Notes: generated by a model not told the origin, from the letters alone. A DNA stretch of 64,000 bases from Marinomonas atlantica (GCF_001639725.1 NZ_LTAW01000003.1:1-64000), one strand, 5' to 3'. Shown: positions 28,201-37,762, counted from the first letter of the stretch. Made by a program: numbers and translations.

Positions 28201-29053
28201 TGCGGTACAAGCCATTATTGAGTATGAAGAACCCGGAAATGGGAATACGATTCAAGCGAATGTTCGTGCCCGTGAAAGTGAGTTAATAGATCAGGGCGTA
28301 TCAAAAGCGGAAGCTGCTCGACAATCGTCCTATCGAGTGTTTGGTAGCAAGCCGGGTGCATATGGTGCCGGTCTTCAAGGACTGATTGATGAGCGCTGTT
28401 GGGATTCTAAAGCCGATTTGGCGGAAGCCTATCTCAATTGGGGAGGCTACGCTTACGACGGCGATTTGCGCGACGGTGTAGATGCCAAAGAGGCATTTTC
28501 TACGCGCTTATCTAAGCTGGAGGCGGTAGTGCAAAATCAAGACAATCGCGAACATGATCTATTAGATTCGGATGACTACTATCAATTTCAAGGGGGCATG
28601 GCCAATGCCGTTACCCACTTAAGTGGTAAGGCACCAAGCGTCTACCACAGTGATCACTCAAATCCTTCCACACCGAAAATACGCACCTTAAAAGAAGAGC
28701 TTAATCGCGTTATTCGAGGACGCGTGTTGAATCCGAAATGGATTTTAGCGATGCAAGAGCATGGCTATAAAGGCGCATTTGAAATGACCGCAACCGTGGA
28801 TTATTTATTTGCTTATGATGCAACCACGGATTTGGTTGCTAACTATCAATACCAACAAGTGACAGATACCTTACTGTTTGATCCAGCCAACCAGCAATTT
28901 ATGGCGGACAATAACCCCCACGCACAAACCGAAATGGCTGAGCGATTGTTGGAAGCCATTCAACGTGGCATGTGGACAGAGTCACAGGAATACGCTGGCA
29001 AGATCCAGTCTTTTCTTTTAGATATCGATCAGCGTCAAGAGCAGCAGAGATGA
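25208..29053 (+). CDS. cobN: Cobaltochelatase subunit CobN
   Basis: The large subunit of the ATP-dependent cobalt chelatase, which inserts cobalt into hydrogenobyrinic acid a,c-diamide in the aerobic cobalamin pathway. 1281 residues, normal for the family. Segments include RIAFILANYPTKDGRIGNGVGLDTPAS (in parts), VHVGKHGNLEWLPGKG, a FVPPGPSGAPTRGRLDTLPTGRNFF region and VWGTATMRTGGDDIAQAFALMG. GTG 25208 gives the expected N-terminus (HLLAAKPGGFVDD). The CobS and CobT subunits are not in the window. It forms a two-gene unit with cobW. Confidence 0.93.
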   Translation: MHLLAAKPGGFVDDEGIIDLGQTPADIVVLAAADSLLTALGTAIDAWHHEGAPSVRLANWMQLVKPAAFDLYESSVLDKPTQNNRAQVVVLSLLGGQHYWPYGFERLQAWANAKHHRHLIVVPGDDSADPEIMHASSATQETVTRVWRYLREGGQSNAVQMLQYLQSLWFDGEAKWCEPSTIPNAFIVDQGQAVRYLDWQIHYQEALTQHWPVALVLYYRSHFQSGNTQVFCDLSSILLEQGVIPLQVALSSLKDAVSTELVESLIDRSEATIILNCTGFSANRACSPDLASEPTEFASVFEQPIPVLQLILSGSTEEDWLEQSQGLRSRDVAMQIVLPEMDGRIITRAVSFKALSHFNELAQIDLIRYQLHTERATFVAQLAKQYGRLKHIPNSQKRIAFILANYPTKDGRIGNGVGLDTPASTINLLRALEWAGYPIEDIPEDGNALIEALLGAITNNPNTLHQRGCWQSLALNDYLHYFYQLPLASQQAVWERWGAPEEDHKCRAVEGEWRMMLAGIRLGETFIGIQPARGFNLDLAANYHDPDLIPPHSYLAYYFWLRHVYHVDAIVHVGKHGNLEWLPGKGTALSDQCWPDIAMGPMPHFYPFIVNDPGEGAQAKRRTQAVIVDHLMPPMTRAESYGDMAELETLVDEYYQALGMDERREMWLKSSILEKVRSSNLLEELTGVKADNEESVLEELDAYLCEIKESQIRHGLHRLGELPERDKLADTIVALLRLPRGRETASQGILHSLAIDLALSEIEFNPMESAALPWQSHKPHVLQAISSAPWRTHADAKERLELLAKQCVMQVLMDHKPLSPDQWPNTAVLLNHANKTLMQALLQSEQDEITALINGLAGQFVPPGPSGAPTRGRLDTLPTGRNFFSVDNRAVPSPAAWAIGEKSAQALVLRHLQEHGDYPTNLGLSVWGTATMRTGGDDIAQAFALMGVRPIWAPGSNRVSDFEVLSCMQIGRPRVDVTLRVSGFFRDAFANVMRLYDAAVQAIIEYEEPGNGNTIQANVRARESELIDQGVSKAEAARQSSYRVFGSKPGAYGAGLQGLIDERCWDSKADLAEAYLNWGGYAYDGDLRDGVDAKEAFSTRLSKLEAVVQNQDNREHDLLDSDDYYQFQGGMANAVTHLSGKAPSVYHSDHSNPSTPKIRTLKEELNRVIRGRVLNPKWILAMQEHGYKGAFEMTATVDYLFAYDATTDLVANYQYQQVTDTLLFDPANQQFMADNNPHAQTEMAERLLEAIQRGMWTESQEYAGKIQSFLLDIDQRQEQQR

Positions 29054-29079
29054 GTTACCTTAAACTAACTTATAGATAT

Positions 29080-29109
29080 TAGCCCCTTACAATGATCATA
29101 AGAGGGCTA
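29080..29109 (+). terminator. Hairpin after cobN
   Basis: TAGCCCCTTA pairs with TAAGAGGGCTA, with a 9-nt loop and one imperfection. It lies about 27 bp beyond the cobN stop. Only a weak T-rich tail follows. Confidence 0.5.
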
Positions 29110-29280
29110 ACTCTTAAAAGACCTTATTTCATTAAGGTAGCTCTTTTTCGTAAAGAGGCTGGGCTATACAGTATTTAATACTCATTCTGGTCGCTAATGG
29201 TATCGGTATGATAAAGTTCCCGCCCAGAAATACTAAGTAACGACTTAGTATCATGTAATCGATTTTACGAGGTACATCAG

Positions 29281-29862
29281 GTGTCAGAATCTCAACTATC
29301 GCAGGTTCAAAAATTGGATAAAATTCGTGCAGCATGGTTACCTGCAGTAGAGTTTTTATTTGGTTTATCCAATGAAGAGGCTCAGTTTGTAGGATTTGAA
29401 GTGAACTCTGACATTGCCAAGCCTGAGATACTTCTTGAATCTGAAGAGCTACCTTGCCGCTATAAAATACGTATGCCTGCCAGAGGATTTAGTAATGATG
29501 TTATGTTGCTTGCAGATGTCGTACAAGAATTAGTACGTGGTTTGTACCCACTGGGGAAAGATGATAAAGCTACGGTGTTGAGTGAAGGTACGGCTGTTTA
29601 TGGTGCTATTACAGCGATCAAGCAGGTGTTTGGTGAAGAAACATTAGATTCTTATCTTAATGCATTAAAAGATAACGGTTTTGCCTATTACGATGCTTTT
29701 TCTTATGTGGCTGTGTTACTAACAGACGACCCAAAAGCAATTGTAAAGCTTCGCGAGATCAAACCTTTCCTATACCAAGTTGAACGTGAGGATTTTGCAG
29801 CAGTTGGAATCGAACTGGATCGAAAAATTGCAGACATCCTAACGTACACTTTTAGAGCATAA
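29281..29862 (+). CDS. Uncharacterised protein
   Basis: 193 residues from GTG 29281, preceded by ACGAGGTAC. No family recognised with confidence. There is no signal peptide. The segment VVQELVRG followed about 18 residues later by VLSEGTAVY has the spacing of a gluzincin metallopeptidase (HExxH, then a Glu ligand in an EG-type helix), but both His are replaced (Gln and Arg). It may be a catalytically dead peptidase fold, which is inference only. It stands alone between cobN and an MCP gene. Confidence 0.7.
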   Translation: MSESQLSQVQKLDKIRAAWLPAVEFLFGLSNEEAQFVGFEVNSDIAKPEILLESEELPCRYKIRMPARGFSNDVMLLADVVQELVRGLYPLGKDDKATVLSEGTAVYGAITAIKQVFGEETLDSYLNALKDNGFAYYDAFSYVAVLLTDDPKAIVKLREIKPFLYQVEREDFAAVGIELDRKIADILTYTFRA

Positions 29863-30478
29863 CGAAGGCTGTCCCTGCTCAAAATGGGAGGTTGTGCGTG
29901 TTTTTTAGTGTTGTCGTCATCAACTTTTTTCTTTTAGCTACAACACTTCACAATATTAAACTTCAAAGTTATGTTATTACGCATTATTATGAAAGAATTA
30001 AATGGTAGTACGTAAAGAGTTGTTTTAGTTAAAGAAAATAGTTTGATAGATACTATACATGTTTCTTAGAGTCGCTATCAGAACTCAGCCTATTATCTTC
30101 TAATGGTTGGGAATTCGTAAGTGTTGCCTGTAATCACGAATTAAACCTATCACATGATTTTAGCGCTGCTATATTTAATAAATATGAAAAAGTGAGTACT
30201 TGAGAGTTTTTTTTGTCCTAATCATCAGTTGTAGGAAAACAGCTGCTTTGGGTAAACGAAGTACTTTGTGATGATCTAATTTAGATTGTTCTATCTTTTT
30301 TTGAACGTATATCTGGATTTACTTGGCGTGTATGGATATGTGTACCGTTCAGTTATGAATAAGGATGTTCTAGTTAAACGCCGCAATCGGTCGACGAAAG
30401 CGTTGGTAAGATAAACCGGTAAGGCATTCTATTCTAATAATTGGGATCTAACCCAAACTGAGAGTTTGAGAGGTACAT
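29863..30478. other. Long intergenic region before the MCP gene
   Basis: About 616 bp, AT-rich, with no credible open frame, RNA gene or repeat. It presumably holds the promoter and leader of the MCP gene. TTGAGAGGTACAT just before 30479 provides its ribosome-binding site. I looked for a flagellar sigma-28 promoter (TAAA, 15 bases, GCCGATAA) and saw no good match. Confidence 0.4.
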
Positions 30479-32434
30479 ATGACAGTTCGTGCAAAAATCA
30501 TTGTACTAGTCGCTGCTGGGGTTATTTTACCAGTATTACTAGTGTCTTTAGTTATCATAAACAGCGTGCGTACTGATGCCGTAGATAAGTTTGATAATCA
30601 AAGTAAATCCGAAATCAGCTATGTAGATGCATTGTTTTCAATGTATTTGAATAACTTGGCTGAAAATGCTGCATTTTTTGCGCGTGCAGATGCGGTTCAA
30701 AATATCATGCCTAATAGCATAGAGAGCTATGCTAACCAGCCTGTAAAAAAAATGACACCTGAGTCAAACTCCCCGCAAGAACAAGCAGCTTTTTCATTAT
30801 TTGAAGATTTTGGTGAAACGCATCCAGACCTTGCTTACATATGGATCGGTACAGCCAATAAAGGTTATTTACAGTGGCCGCATGGTAACAGTGGTGAAAA
30901 TTACGATCCTACTAAGAAGGGTTGGTACACACAATCCATTAACTCTACTTCTCCGAAACGTATTCCGGCCTACCGAGACACTTTTACTGGCGCTCCGTTA
31001 GTCGATTACTTGCAGCGCTTTGAAGGTAAAGATGGCGCCTATGGCGTAGTCGGTGTTGATGTGACATTACAGAAGCTGACAGAGCTGTTAGCCACAGTTA
31101 AGTTTGGTGGTGAAGGCTATGTGGTCATGATTGAAGATACCAATACTATACTGGCAGACCCCGCAGACCCTGAGAACAACTTTAAAGATATTTCTGACGC
31201 GTCACGTCCTTACGCTTCTCTAAGCAGTAGTGATAGCATTCAGACATTAATGATTGATGGTGACGAGTGGTTCGCTCGAGTTTATACCTCTGAAGATCTG
31301 GGTTGGAAATTTATTGGACTGATCCCAAGTAGCGTTGTTTACGCACAAGCGAACAACTTAATTACGAATATCGTTATTATTTCGGTAATAATGGTGATTG
31401 TGTTCATCGTTATTGGTTCATTCCTATCAAGTGTGGTTATCAAACCGGTTAAAGTTATGGCTGAGCGTTTAACGGACATTAGTCAAGGCGAAGGAGACTT
31501 GACGCAGCGTCTTGATGAGTTATCTAAGGATGAGTCTGGGCAAATGGCCCATGCATTTAATCAATTTGTAGCTTCTATTGATAACATTGTAGGACGGACC
31601 AAAAACTCTTGTGATGAGATTGGTAAAGTAGCCCATCATTCAGAAGAGTTGTCAGCTGATTTAAGTGGCATTGTCTCTAAACAAGCGAATTCAGTTGATC
31701 ACCTTTCTGCTGCCTTTAATGAAATGGTGGCTACGGCGAATGAAGTGGCTTCTAACTGTAGTTCTGCTGCTTCTTCGGCGGAAGACAGTGAGTCTCAGGT
31801 TCAAGAAGGTAATCGCTTAATTCAACAGACTATGGATTCACTGCATAAGCTTGAATCAGAAATTAATAGCTCAAACGAATCTATGGGTACGTTATCTCAA
31901 GAATCGAAGAATATTGTTGGCATTCTAGACACGATTAAAGCCATAGCAGAGCAAACTAACTTGCTAGCATTAAATGCTGCTATTGAAGCCGCGCGAGCAG
32001 GTGAGCAAGGTCGAGGTTTTGCTGTGGTCGCTGATGAGGTTCGAACGTTAGCAGGTCGTACCGCGGAATCAACAGATGAAATTGATAAACTGCTGACGCG
32101 TTTACAGCAACAAACCAATGTTGTAGCAGGCAAAATGGAGAACAGTGTTGTCGTAGCGAATAACTCAGTAGAGTTAGCAGGTCAAACATATCAAGTATTT
32201 GAACAGATACTGGCTTCAGTACTTACTATTAAAGATATGATGATTCAAATCAGCGCGTCTGCGGAAGAGCAGCATTTGGTTGCAGAAGAAATTAATAACA
32301 ATGTATTGGTTATCCATGATGGCGCTAATGATTCAAGTAGTTTAGCCTCCCAAGTGTCTCATACAGCAGCGTCACTTAATGAATTAGCAAATGAGCTACA
32401 ATCAATGGTAAGTCGCTTTAAATCGAGCAAATAA
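30479..32434 (+). CDS. Methyl-accepting chemotaxis protein, dCache type
   Basis: 651 residues. Membrane segments lie at about 7-29 and 295-318. The large periplasmic region between them has dCache features: [41 protein letters not shown] and [15 protein letters not shown]. The DPTKKGWY stretch matches the DPR-x-R-x-WY-like motif of dCache ligand pockets. A HAMP domain ([21 protein letters not shown]) and an MCP signalling domain with the usual [20 protein letters not shown] tip follow. The ligand is unknown. Monocistronic, ending in a strong terminator. Confidence 0.9.
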   Translation: MTVRAKIIVLVAAGVILPVLLVSLVIINSVRTDAVDKFDNQSKSEISYVDALFSMYLNNLAENAAFFARADAVQNIMPNSIESYANQPVKKMTPESNSPQEQAAFSLFEDFGETHPDLAYIWIGTANKGYLQWPHGNSGENYDPTKKGWYTQSINSTSPKRIPAYRDTFTGAPLVDYLQRFEGKDGAYGVVGVDVTLQKLTELLATVKFGGEGYVVMIEDTNTILADPADPENNFKDISDASRPYASLSSSDSIQTLMIDGDEWFARVYTSEDLGWKFIGLIPSSVVYAQANNLITNIVIISVIMVIVFIVIGSFLSSVVIKPVKVMAERLTDISQGEGDLTQRLDELSKDESGQMAHAFNQFVASIDNIVGRTKNSCDEIGKVAHHSEELSADLSGIVSKQANSVDHLSAAFNEMVATANEVASNCSSAASSAEDSESQVQEGNRLIQQTMDSLHKLESEINSSNESMGTLSQESKNIVGILDTIKAIAEQTNLLALNAAIEAARAGEQGRGFAVVADEVRTLAGRTAESTDEIDKLLTRLQQQTNVVAGKMENSVVVANNSVELAGQTYQVFEQILASVLTIKDMMIQISASAEEQHLVAEEINNNVLVIHDGANDSSSLASQVSHTAASLNELANELQSMVSRFKSSK

Positions 32435-32460
32435 CTCTCTCATTTAAAGGTGATTTTTTG

Positions 32461-32491
32461 AAAACCCTAAACTTTAGTTTAGGGTTTTTTT
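32461..32491 (+). terminator. Terminator of the dCache MCP gene
   Basis: A perfect 12-bp stem (AAAACCCTAAAC, 32461-32472, with 32477-32488), a 4-nt loop and a T tail, 27 bp beyond the stop. Confidence 0.9.
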
Positions 32492-32691
32492 ATGTCTGCG
32501 ACTGTTGATTAAGTATTGCTATATCAAGAGTGACTGGGTAGTCATGGAAGCGACATGCCACTAATAACTGAACAGCTGTTCGACATAGGAGCATGCTGCT
32601 TAGGTTAATTTAGTTGCTGCAGTGAAACTCAAATGTGCTAGTCTTTAATGAGATATATCTTTTGAGCATAACAGATAATTAGAGCCTAATT

Positions 32692-33450
32692 ATGAGCAAG
32701 TTTTTAACGTCTCTTATGATTTTCCTGATGCTTTTGTTTTCAGGCTTAGTCAAAGCAAACGACGTATATACGTTTTATGTTGTGGATTACCCTCCTTATA
32801 TTGTGGTGCCAAATGACGACTCAACGATTCATGGTATTGATGTCGAGGTAGTAAAAGCTGCATTTGATAGTCAACAGATAGAGGTGAAATTTGAGAGACT
32901 ACCTTGGAAACGGATTATTAAATCTATGCAAGAAGGCCGGATTGCGGGCACAGTATCTTGCTCTAAAAGAGAGTTACGTAGCAACTTCATGTATTTTAGT
33001 AATCCCATTTCCCATGTTAGTAGGGCAATATTAAGTAAGAAAAATCTAGATACAGGGAGTATTCATACACTGTCAGATCTTAACCGTTATTCGGTTGTCA
33101 CCGTGAATGGTTGGGGAATGCAAAAAGAACTAATAAACAGTGATATAAAGCATCGTTCATCTCCAGACTTAGCAAGTGCCTTGAAAGCTGTACGATACCG
33201 TGAAGTGGACGTACTTTATATGGCGCAATATCCTGCGATTTACTACTTGAAAAAATTAGGCATGCAAGCAGAATTAAAAGTTAGCAAGCTGCAAGGAGAA
33301 GAGCCACTGCCATTGCATTTATGTATCAGCCAAAAATTCCCAAACTCCGAACATTTAAAGCATGCTATGGACATTGGTTTAAGAACGATCAAAGCTAATG
33401 GCTTGTACGATGATATTGTGACAAAATATTTACGTGCCAGTGACATTTAA
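32692..33450 (+). CDS. Periplasmic solute-binding protein, family 3, paired with a c-di-GMP enzyme
   Basis: 252 residues. A Sec signal peptide (to about residue 22, GLVKAND) is followed by a family 3 binding fold: VVDYPPYIV, IHGIDVEVVKAAF, LPWKRIIKSMQEGRIAG and FSNPISHVSRAILSKK. Gene context is the clue: the next gene, 12 bp on, encodes a membrane GGDEF/EAL protein with a periplasmic domain, and no ABC transporter is near. A signalling role, passing ligand status to that protein, is more likely than transport. Confidence 0.8.
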   Translation: MSKFLTSLMIFLMLLFSGLVKANDVYTFYVVDYPPYIVVPNDDSTIHGIDVEVVKAAFDSQQIEVKFERLPWKRIIKSMQEGRIAGTVSCSKRELRSNFMYFSNPISHVSRAILSKKNLDTGSIHTLSDLNRYSVVTVNGWGMQKELINSDIKHRSSPDLASALKAVRYREVDVLYMAQYPAIYYLKKLGMQAELKVSKLQGEEPLPLHLCISQKFPNSEHLKHAMDIGLRTIKANGLYDDIVTKYLRASDI

Positions 33451-33462
33451 GGGAACTTTTCA

Positions 33463-35508
33463 TTGAAGATTGGGCAGCGGATAGCTTATCAACAAGCTAA
33501 AATTATTCTTTTTTCGTCTTTCCTAATTGGCGGTTGCTCAGCGTTAGTTCAATTCTATATGGATCTGAATCATGTACGTGATAGCTTGCGCGCCAATGTA
33601 GACCGCTCAATTGAATTGTATGTTCCTAATTTAGAGCGTGCCATTTATAATTTAGACTCCATTCAGACTCAAACAATTGCTAATTCACTTATTAATGATC
33701 CTTTGTTTTACGACGTTCAGATATACGATGATTTCGGAGAGAAAATAGCTTCTGCGAGTGTTGAGAAGCAACGATCAAGGAGCCTTCAGCTTGATGAATA
33801 TAGTTTTGATTTGATTGGCCTTCCTGAAACGTTTGAACAAACGATTACTATTCAATCGAGTGAAAAAGCTAACGGCTTATTAGTCCTTAAACTGGATAAG
33901 CAATATGTTGCAAATGGTTTGACCAATCGTGCAGTGACCCTTGCTGTTAGTGGTTTAATCGCTACCTTTGCTTTGAGCACGATCTTGTTTCTTATTTTCT
34001 ACTACGTGTTATCTAAGCCTATTCAGCAAGTTTCTCGCTGGGTTGCGGAGTTGGATAAAGATCATCGTGGTTTAGTTCCGCCCTATAAAAAACAAGATGA
34101 ATTGGGAGAACTAGTGCAAAATGTTGCACAGATCTGGCATAAGAAAGATCAGGCGAGTCAACAGGTAGCAACGCTTGCTTATTTTGATCCATTAACGGAT
34201 CTTGCCAACCGCCGTCGCTTTGTCGAACAACTAGACAAAATGGTTGATTCAGGTATCAAACAGCGCCAAATTGGCGCTGTTATGTATTTAGATATAGATC
34301 GTTTTAAAACCATAAATGATTCTCTAGGGCATCAAGTTGGCGATCAGCTTTTGATGACATTGGCTCAACGATTAAAAGGTGTTGTGTTAGATACGGCGAT
34401 CGTTGCACGATTTGGCGGTGACGAATTTGTTATCATGCTACCGGAATTGAGTGGTCATGTTGACGAGGCGGCAGAAAAAGCCATGTCGATTGCATCAGAA
34501 ATAGCAAATGTTATTGCGGTGCCAGTACAGATAGGCCGAAATTTGATTCATTGTTCAGCCAGTATTGGATTAACAACTTTTCCGCAGCAAGACGATTCGA
34601 GTAGTCAGGTGTTGCGTAGAGCGGATACCGCGATGTATAGAATTAAAGCGGAAGGCCGAAATGGTTATCGATTTTTTGATGTGACCATGCAGCAAGAAGC
34701 TCAAAAACGTTGGCAACTAGAAGAAGGGCTGCATAAAGCTATCGAGCGTAATCAACTGGAAGTGTGGATACAGCCGCAAGTATCTAATGAGTATATTATT
34801 ACAGGTGCAGAGGTTTTACTCCGCTGGAGGCACCCTGAAAAAGGTATGATATCGCCAATGGATTTTATATCTGTGGCTGAAGAGTCTGGTCAAATAAGTG
34901 CCATTGAAGAATGGGTTCTAGAAGAGTCTCTAAATTTATTATCTCGTTGGCAAGCAACAGGGATGCCAAGTACATTTCGCCATTTATCTATTAATATCAG
35001 CCCATCTCATTTTATGCAGGCAGATTTTATTCAGCGCATGTTGCCTATACTAGAAAAACATCCAGTCCCTGACATTAATATAGAGTTTGAAATTACTGAA
35101 AACCTTTTAATTAATAATTTCAAGCAAGCAATTGAGACAATGCAGGCACTTCAGGAAAAAGGCATTTCATTTTCAATTGATGACTTTGGAACAGGTTATT
35201 CTTCGCTGCGCTATTTGAATCAATTACCGATAAATGTGCTAAAGATAGACCGTTCATTTGTTAGCGACATTACAAAGCTTGATGACAATGCACCAATCGT
35301 TGATGTGATTCTGCTAATGGCCAAAAAGCTAAACCTAGAAGTGATCGCTGAAGGCGTTGAAACTCAAATACAGCATCAGTTTTTGGCTCAAAGAGAATGC
35401 TCTTTGTATCAAGGCTACTATTTTTCAAAACCAATGCACCATCGAGACTTTTTTAATTTATTGACTCAAAACGATGGAGTCATCAATCCCCCCTCTGATT
35501 ATGTTTAA
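33463..35508 (+). CDS. Membrane GGDEF/EAL protein
   Basis: 681 residues. Membrane segments at about 12-31 and 160-183 enclose a periplasmic domain of about 125 residues, followed by a HAMP-like stretch. The GGDEF domain has an intact G318-GDEF322, but no RxxD inhibitory site at the usual place five residues before it. The EAL domain has E450-V-L instead of EAL, but keeps the other key residues: NISPSHF, EITENLL, IDDFGTGYSS, LKIDRSFV, AEGVET and YQGYYFSKP. Both synthesis and hydrolysis of cyclic di-GMP remain possible. TTG 33463 is preceded by AAGGGA. Co-transcribed with the binding-protein gene. Confidence 0.88.
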   Translation: MKIGQRIAYQQAKIILFSSFLIGGCSALVQFYMDLNHVRDSLRANVDRSIELYVPNLERAIYNLDSIQTQTIANSLINDPLFYDVQIYDDFGEKIASASVEKQRSRSLQLDEYSFDLIGLPETFEQTITIQSSEKANGLLVLKLDKQYVANGLTNRAVTLAVSGLIATFALSTILFLIFYYVLSKPIQQVSRWVAELDKDHRGLVPPYKKQDELGELVQNVAQIWHKKDQASQQVATLAYFDPLTDLANRRRFVEQLDKMVDSGIKQRQIGAVMYLDIDRFKTINDSLGHQVGDQLLMTLAQRLKGVVLDTAIVARFGGDEFVIMLPELSGHVDEAAEKAMSIASEIANVIAVPVQIGRNLIHCSASIGLTTFPQQDDSSSQVLRRADTAMYRIKAEGRNGYRFFDVTMQQEAQKRWQLEEGLHKAIERNQLEVWIQPQVSNEYIITGAEVLLRWRHPEKGMISPMDFISVAEESGQISAIEEWVLEESLNLLSRWQATGMPSTFRHLSINISPSHFMQADFIQRMLPILEKHPVPDINIEFEITENLLINNFKQAIETMQALQEKGISFSIDDFGTGYSSLRYLNQLPINVLKIDRSFVSDITKLDDNAPIVDVILLMAKKLNLEVIAEGVETQIQHQFLAQRECSLYQGYYFSKPMHHRDFFNLLTQNDGVINPPSDYV

Positions 35509-35611
35509 TATCTGAAAGATGATGCTTCTTTGCTACTAATATTATTCACTACATAAGTTTTCCATAAGGTTCGAGTTTTAGTCTGTACTTATCCAGTATG
35601 AGGAACAGACG

Positions 35612-36295
35612 ATGCAAGAGCTTCTAGTTCAAGATCACCCAGTAAAAATGAACCGGCTTCAAGGACCAAAACAGTCCTTTGAATTTGTCATGGCAAAACA
35701 TGAAGGGGTCGTTCGGTCAGAGCTGGAGTGCTTTATCAAATCAGGCTTTAGTCAGTGTTACGAAGCGGATTTGAAAACCTTCCTTCCCTTACTGTTAGGC
35801 ATCAAAACTAAGCAGCTGAGAGCCGCAGTCGGTGTGCGTCGCGCTAGCGAACCATTGTTTATTGAACAGTATCTTTCTAAGCCTATTACGCAAATATTAG
35901 CCAATCATGGCATTTTAGCGGAGCGCTTTCAGATCGCTGAAATGGGCAATTTATATTCGCAAAGTCCACGCTTTACTTTGCCTCTGATTATGACAGTTGT
36001 CATGGGGCTGTTTCTTACAGATGTGCGGTATTTAGCTTTTTCAGGCACTCATAAAGTACGCCAACTTTTGGGTACGATGGGCTTTGCGATGACGCATTTG
36101 TCGTCCGCGAAAGCCGAATGCGTAGGCACAGCTATCTCTGAATGGGGCCGATATTACGATAACGATCCCGAAGTCATGGTGTTAGACATTGAGGCTTCGA
36201 TCAAAGTGGCTTATCAGCGCAGAGAATTTCATGGGTTATTGTCCATAGTGCAAAACCACTCCTCTCAATTACTAACATCGTTGCGGAGCTTATGA
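35612..36295 (+). CDS. Thermostable hemolysin family protein (PF12261 type)
   Basis: 227 residues, no signal peptide or membrane segment. The pattern matches the family named after Vibrio delta-VPH: FLPLLLGIKTKQLRAAVGVR, EPLFIEQYLSKPI, FQIAEMGNLYSQSP, YLAFSGTHKVRQLLGTMGF and SEWGRYYDNDPEVMV. The strand-loop pattern resembles a GNAT-like acyl or acetyl transferase fold, so an enzymatic role in the operon is more credible than pore formation; this is inference. GAGGAACAG precedes ATG 35612. First of five tightly packed genes; its stop overlaps the start of the ligase gene (ATGA). Confidence 0.8.
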   Translation: MQELLVQDHPVKMNRLQGPKQSFEFVMAKHEGVVRSELECFIKSGFSQCYEADLKTFLPLLLGIKTKQLRAAVGVRRASEPLFIEQYLSKPITQILANHGILAERFQIAEMGNLYSQSPRFTLPLIMTVVMGLFLTDVRYLAFSGTHKVRQLLGTMGFAMTHLSSAKAECVGTAISEWGRYYDNDPEVMVLDIEASIKVAYQRREFHGLLSIVQNHSSQLLTSLRSL

Positions 36296-37752
36296 TGTGG
36301 TTTAGTCATACAGAATGGGGGCAGAACACTGCTTTAATCGATGTCGATCAGCAACTTACTTACGCTCAACTTGAAGTCGCTGTTCAGGCACGCAGTGATT
36401 GGCTGCTAGAACAAAACGTGAGCCGTGTTGCTTTGTTAATGGATAATCAAATTGAATGGGTATTATTTGATTTAGCCTGCCAGCAAGCAGGCGTATGTTG
36501 TGTTCCTGTTCCAGTTTTTTTTAGCGTAAAGCAAACTGAGTATTTGTTGGGGGCCAGCGCGATTGAATTACTGATTGTTGAAGCTGAGCGGGCTGATGCA
36601 TTTGCAGTAACAAGTTTTGATACGCCTTTCAAAAAGTTAAAGGCTCAAAGTTTCCGGCCACATGAACAACCTGAATTGCCGGAGGGTACCCATAAAATCA
36701 CCTTCACCTCTGGTACAACAGGAGCGCCAAAAGGAGTCTGTTTGAGTACCGATTCTCAGCTGACCGTAGCTCGCTCATTAGTTTCTGCACTTGCTTTGCA
36801 AGACGTTAAACACCTGAGTTTGCTTCCTTTAGCGACGCTACTTGAAAATATAGCAGGCATTTATGCTCCCTTATTAGTAGGGGGTACGGTATATCTGGCT
36901 AGTCAGCAGCAACGTGGTTTTGAAGGTAGCCGAATGGTTCAACCGAAAGCGATGTTGGTGCTAATCAATCAAGTACAGCCAACCAGCTTGATACTGGTGC
37001 CTGAATTATTATCGTTTATGGTGCAGGCTTGCAATCAAGGCTGGCAGCCACCTGAGTCATTAGTGTTTATCGCTGTGGGAGGGGGCAAAGTATCTGCACA
37101 AATGCTGAGTAGAGCGCGACAGCTCGGACTGCCTGTCTATCAAGGATACGGCCTATCGGAATGTGCTTCGGTCGTGGCTTTGAATACCCCAAATAACGAT
37201 CATATTTTAAGTGCTGGTACATTGCTTGAGCATAGTGAGGCTAATGTCGTTGAGGGTGAATTAATCGTCAGGGGCAACCTCTTTTTGGGTTATATGAATC
37301 ACCCTGAGAGCTTTTATCCAACCCAGTTTGCAACTGGAGATTTGGTTGATTTGAAAGCCAATGTATTAACCATTCAAGGTCGCAGAAACAATATCATTAT
37401 CAATTCTTTTGGGCGTAACCTTTCCCCTGAATGGATTGAGTCAGAGTTACTTGCTAGTCAAATTTTTAGAAGTGTTGTGGTTTTTGGTGAAGCACGCGCT
37501 TATTGCGGAGCCATTCTTGTTCTTATATCTCACGAGGTTCCACATGACCTTGTTAAAACTACCATAGAGCAGGTGAATGCAGGTTTGCCAGATTACGCTC
37601 AAATCAAAGATTGGGTGCTTGCAATGGAGCCTTTTGAAGCGTCTGAAGGGCTTGTTACTGCCACGGGTAAACCTATTCGAGATGCCATTCTGGATCACTA
37701 CAAAGATCGCATTAATGATTTGTACCAGTCCAACCATAATTCAGATTACTAG
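36292..37752 (+). CDS. AMP-forming acyl-CoA synthetase or ligase
   Basis: 486 residues, shorter than typical fatty acyl-CoA synthetases (about 550). The adenylation motifs are present: P-loop FTSGTTGAPKGVCLS (about 141-155), YGLSECASVV (about 285), FATGDLVDLK and INSFGRNLSPEWIESEL (about 365-385), and the C-terminal Lys region VTATGKPIRD. It activates a carboxylic acid as an acyl-AMP, then to CoA or another acceptor. The substrate is unknown. Its start overlaps the hemolysin-family gene stop; the next gene is 10 bp away. Confidence 0.87.
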   Translation: MMWFSHTEWGQNTALIDVDQQLTYAQLEVAVQARSDWLLEQNVSRVALLMDNQIEWVLFDLACQQAGVCCVPVPVFFSVKQTEYLLGASAIELLIVEAERADAFAVTSFDTPFKKLKAQSFRPHEQPELPEGTHKITFTSGTTGAPKGVCLSTDSQLTVARSLVSALALQDVKHLSLLPLATLLENIAGIYAPLLVGGTVYLASQQQRGFEGSRMVQPKAMLVLINQVQPTSLILVPELLSFMVQACNQGWQPPESLVFIAVGGGKVSAQMLSRARQLGLPVYQGYGLSECASVVALNTPNNDHILSAGTLLEHSEANVVEGELIVRGNLFLGYMNHPESFYPTQFATGDLVDLKANVLTIQGRRNNIIINSFGRNLSPEWIESELLASQIFRSVVVFGEARAYCGAILVLISHEVPHDLVKTTIEQVNAGLPDYAQIKDWVLAMEPFEASEGLVTATGKPIRDAILDHYKDRINDLYQSNHNSDY

Positions 37753-37762
37753 GAGATAGATC

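Noticed and set aside
30360..30478. Possible flagellar sigma-28 promoter before the MCP gene
   Set aside because: TAAA tetramers occur, but no GCCGATAA-like -10 element lies 15 bases downstream of any.
35612..36295. Calling the hemolysin-family gene a true toxin
   Set aside because: There is no signal peptide or membrane-insertion pattern, and the operon is metabolic. The family name comes from a historical Vibrio protein.
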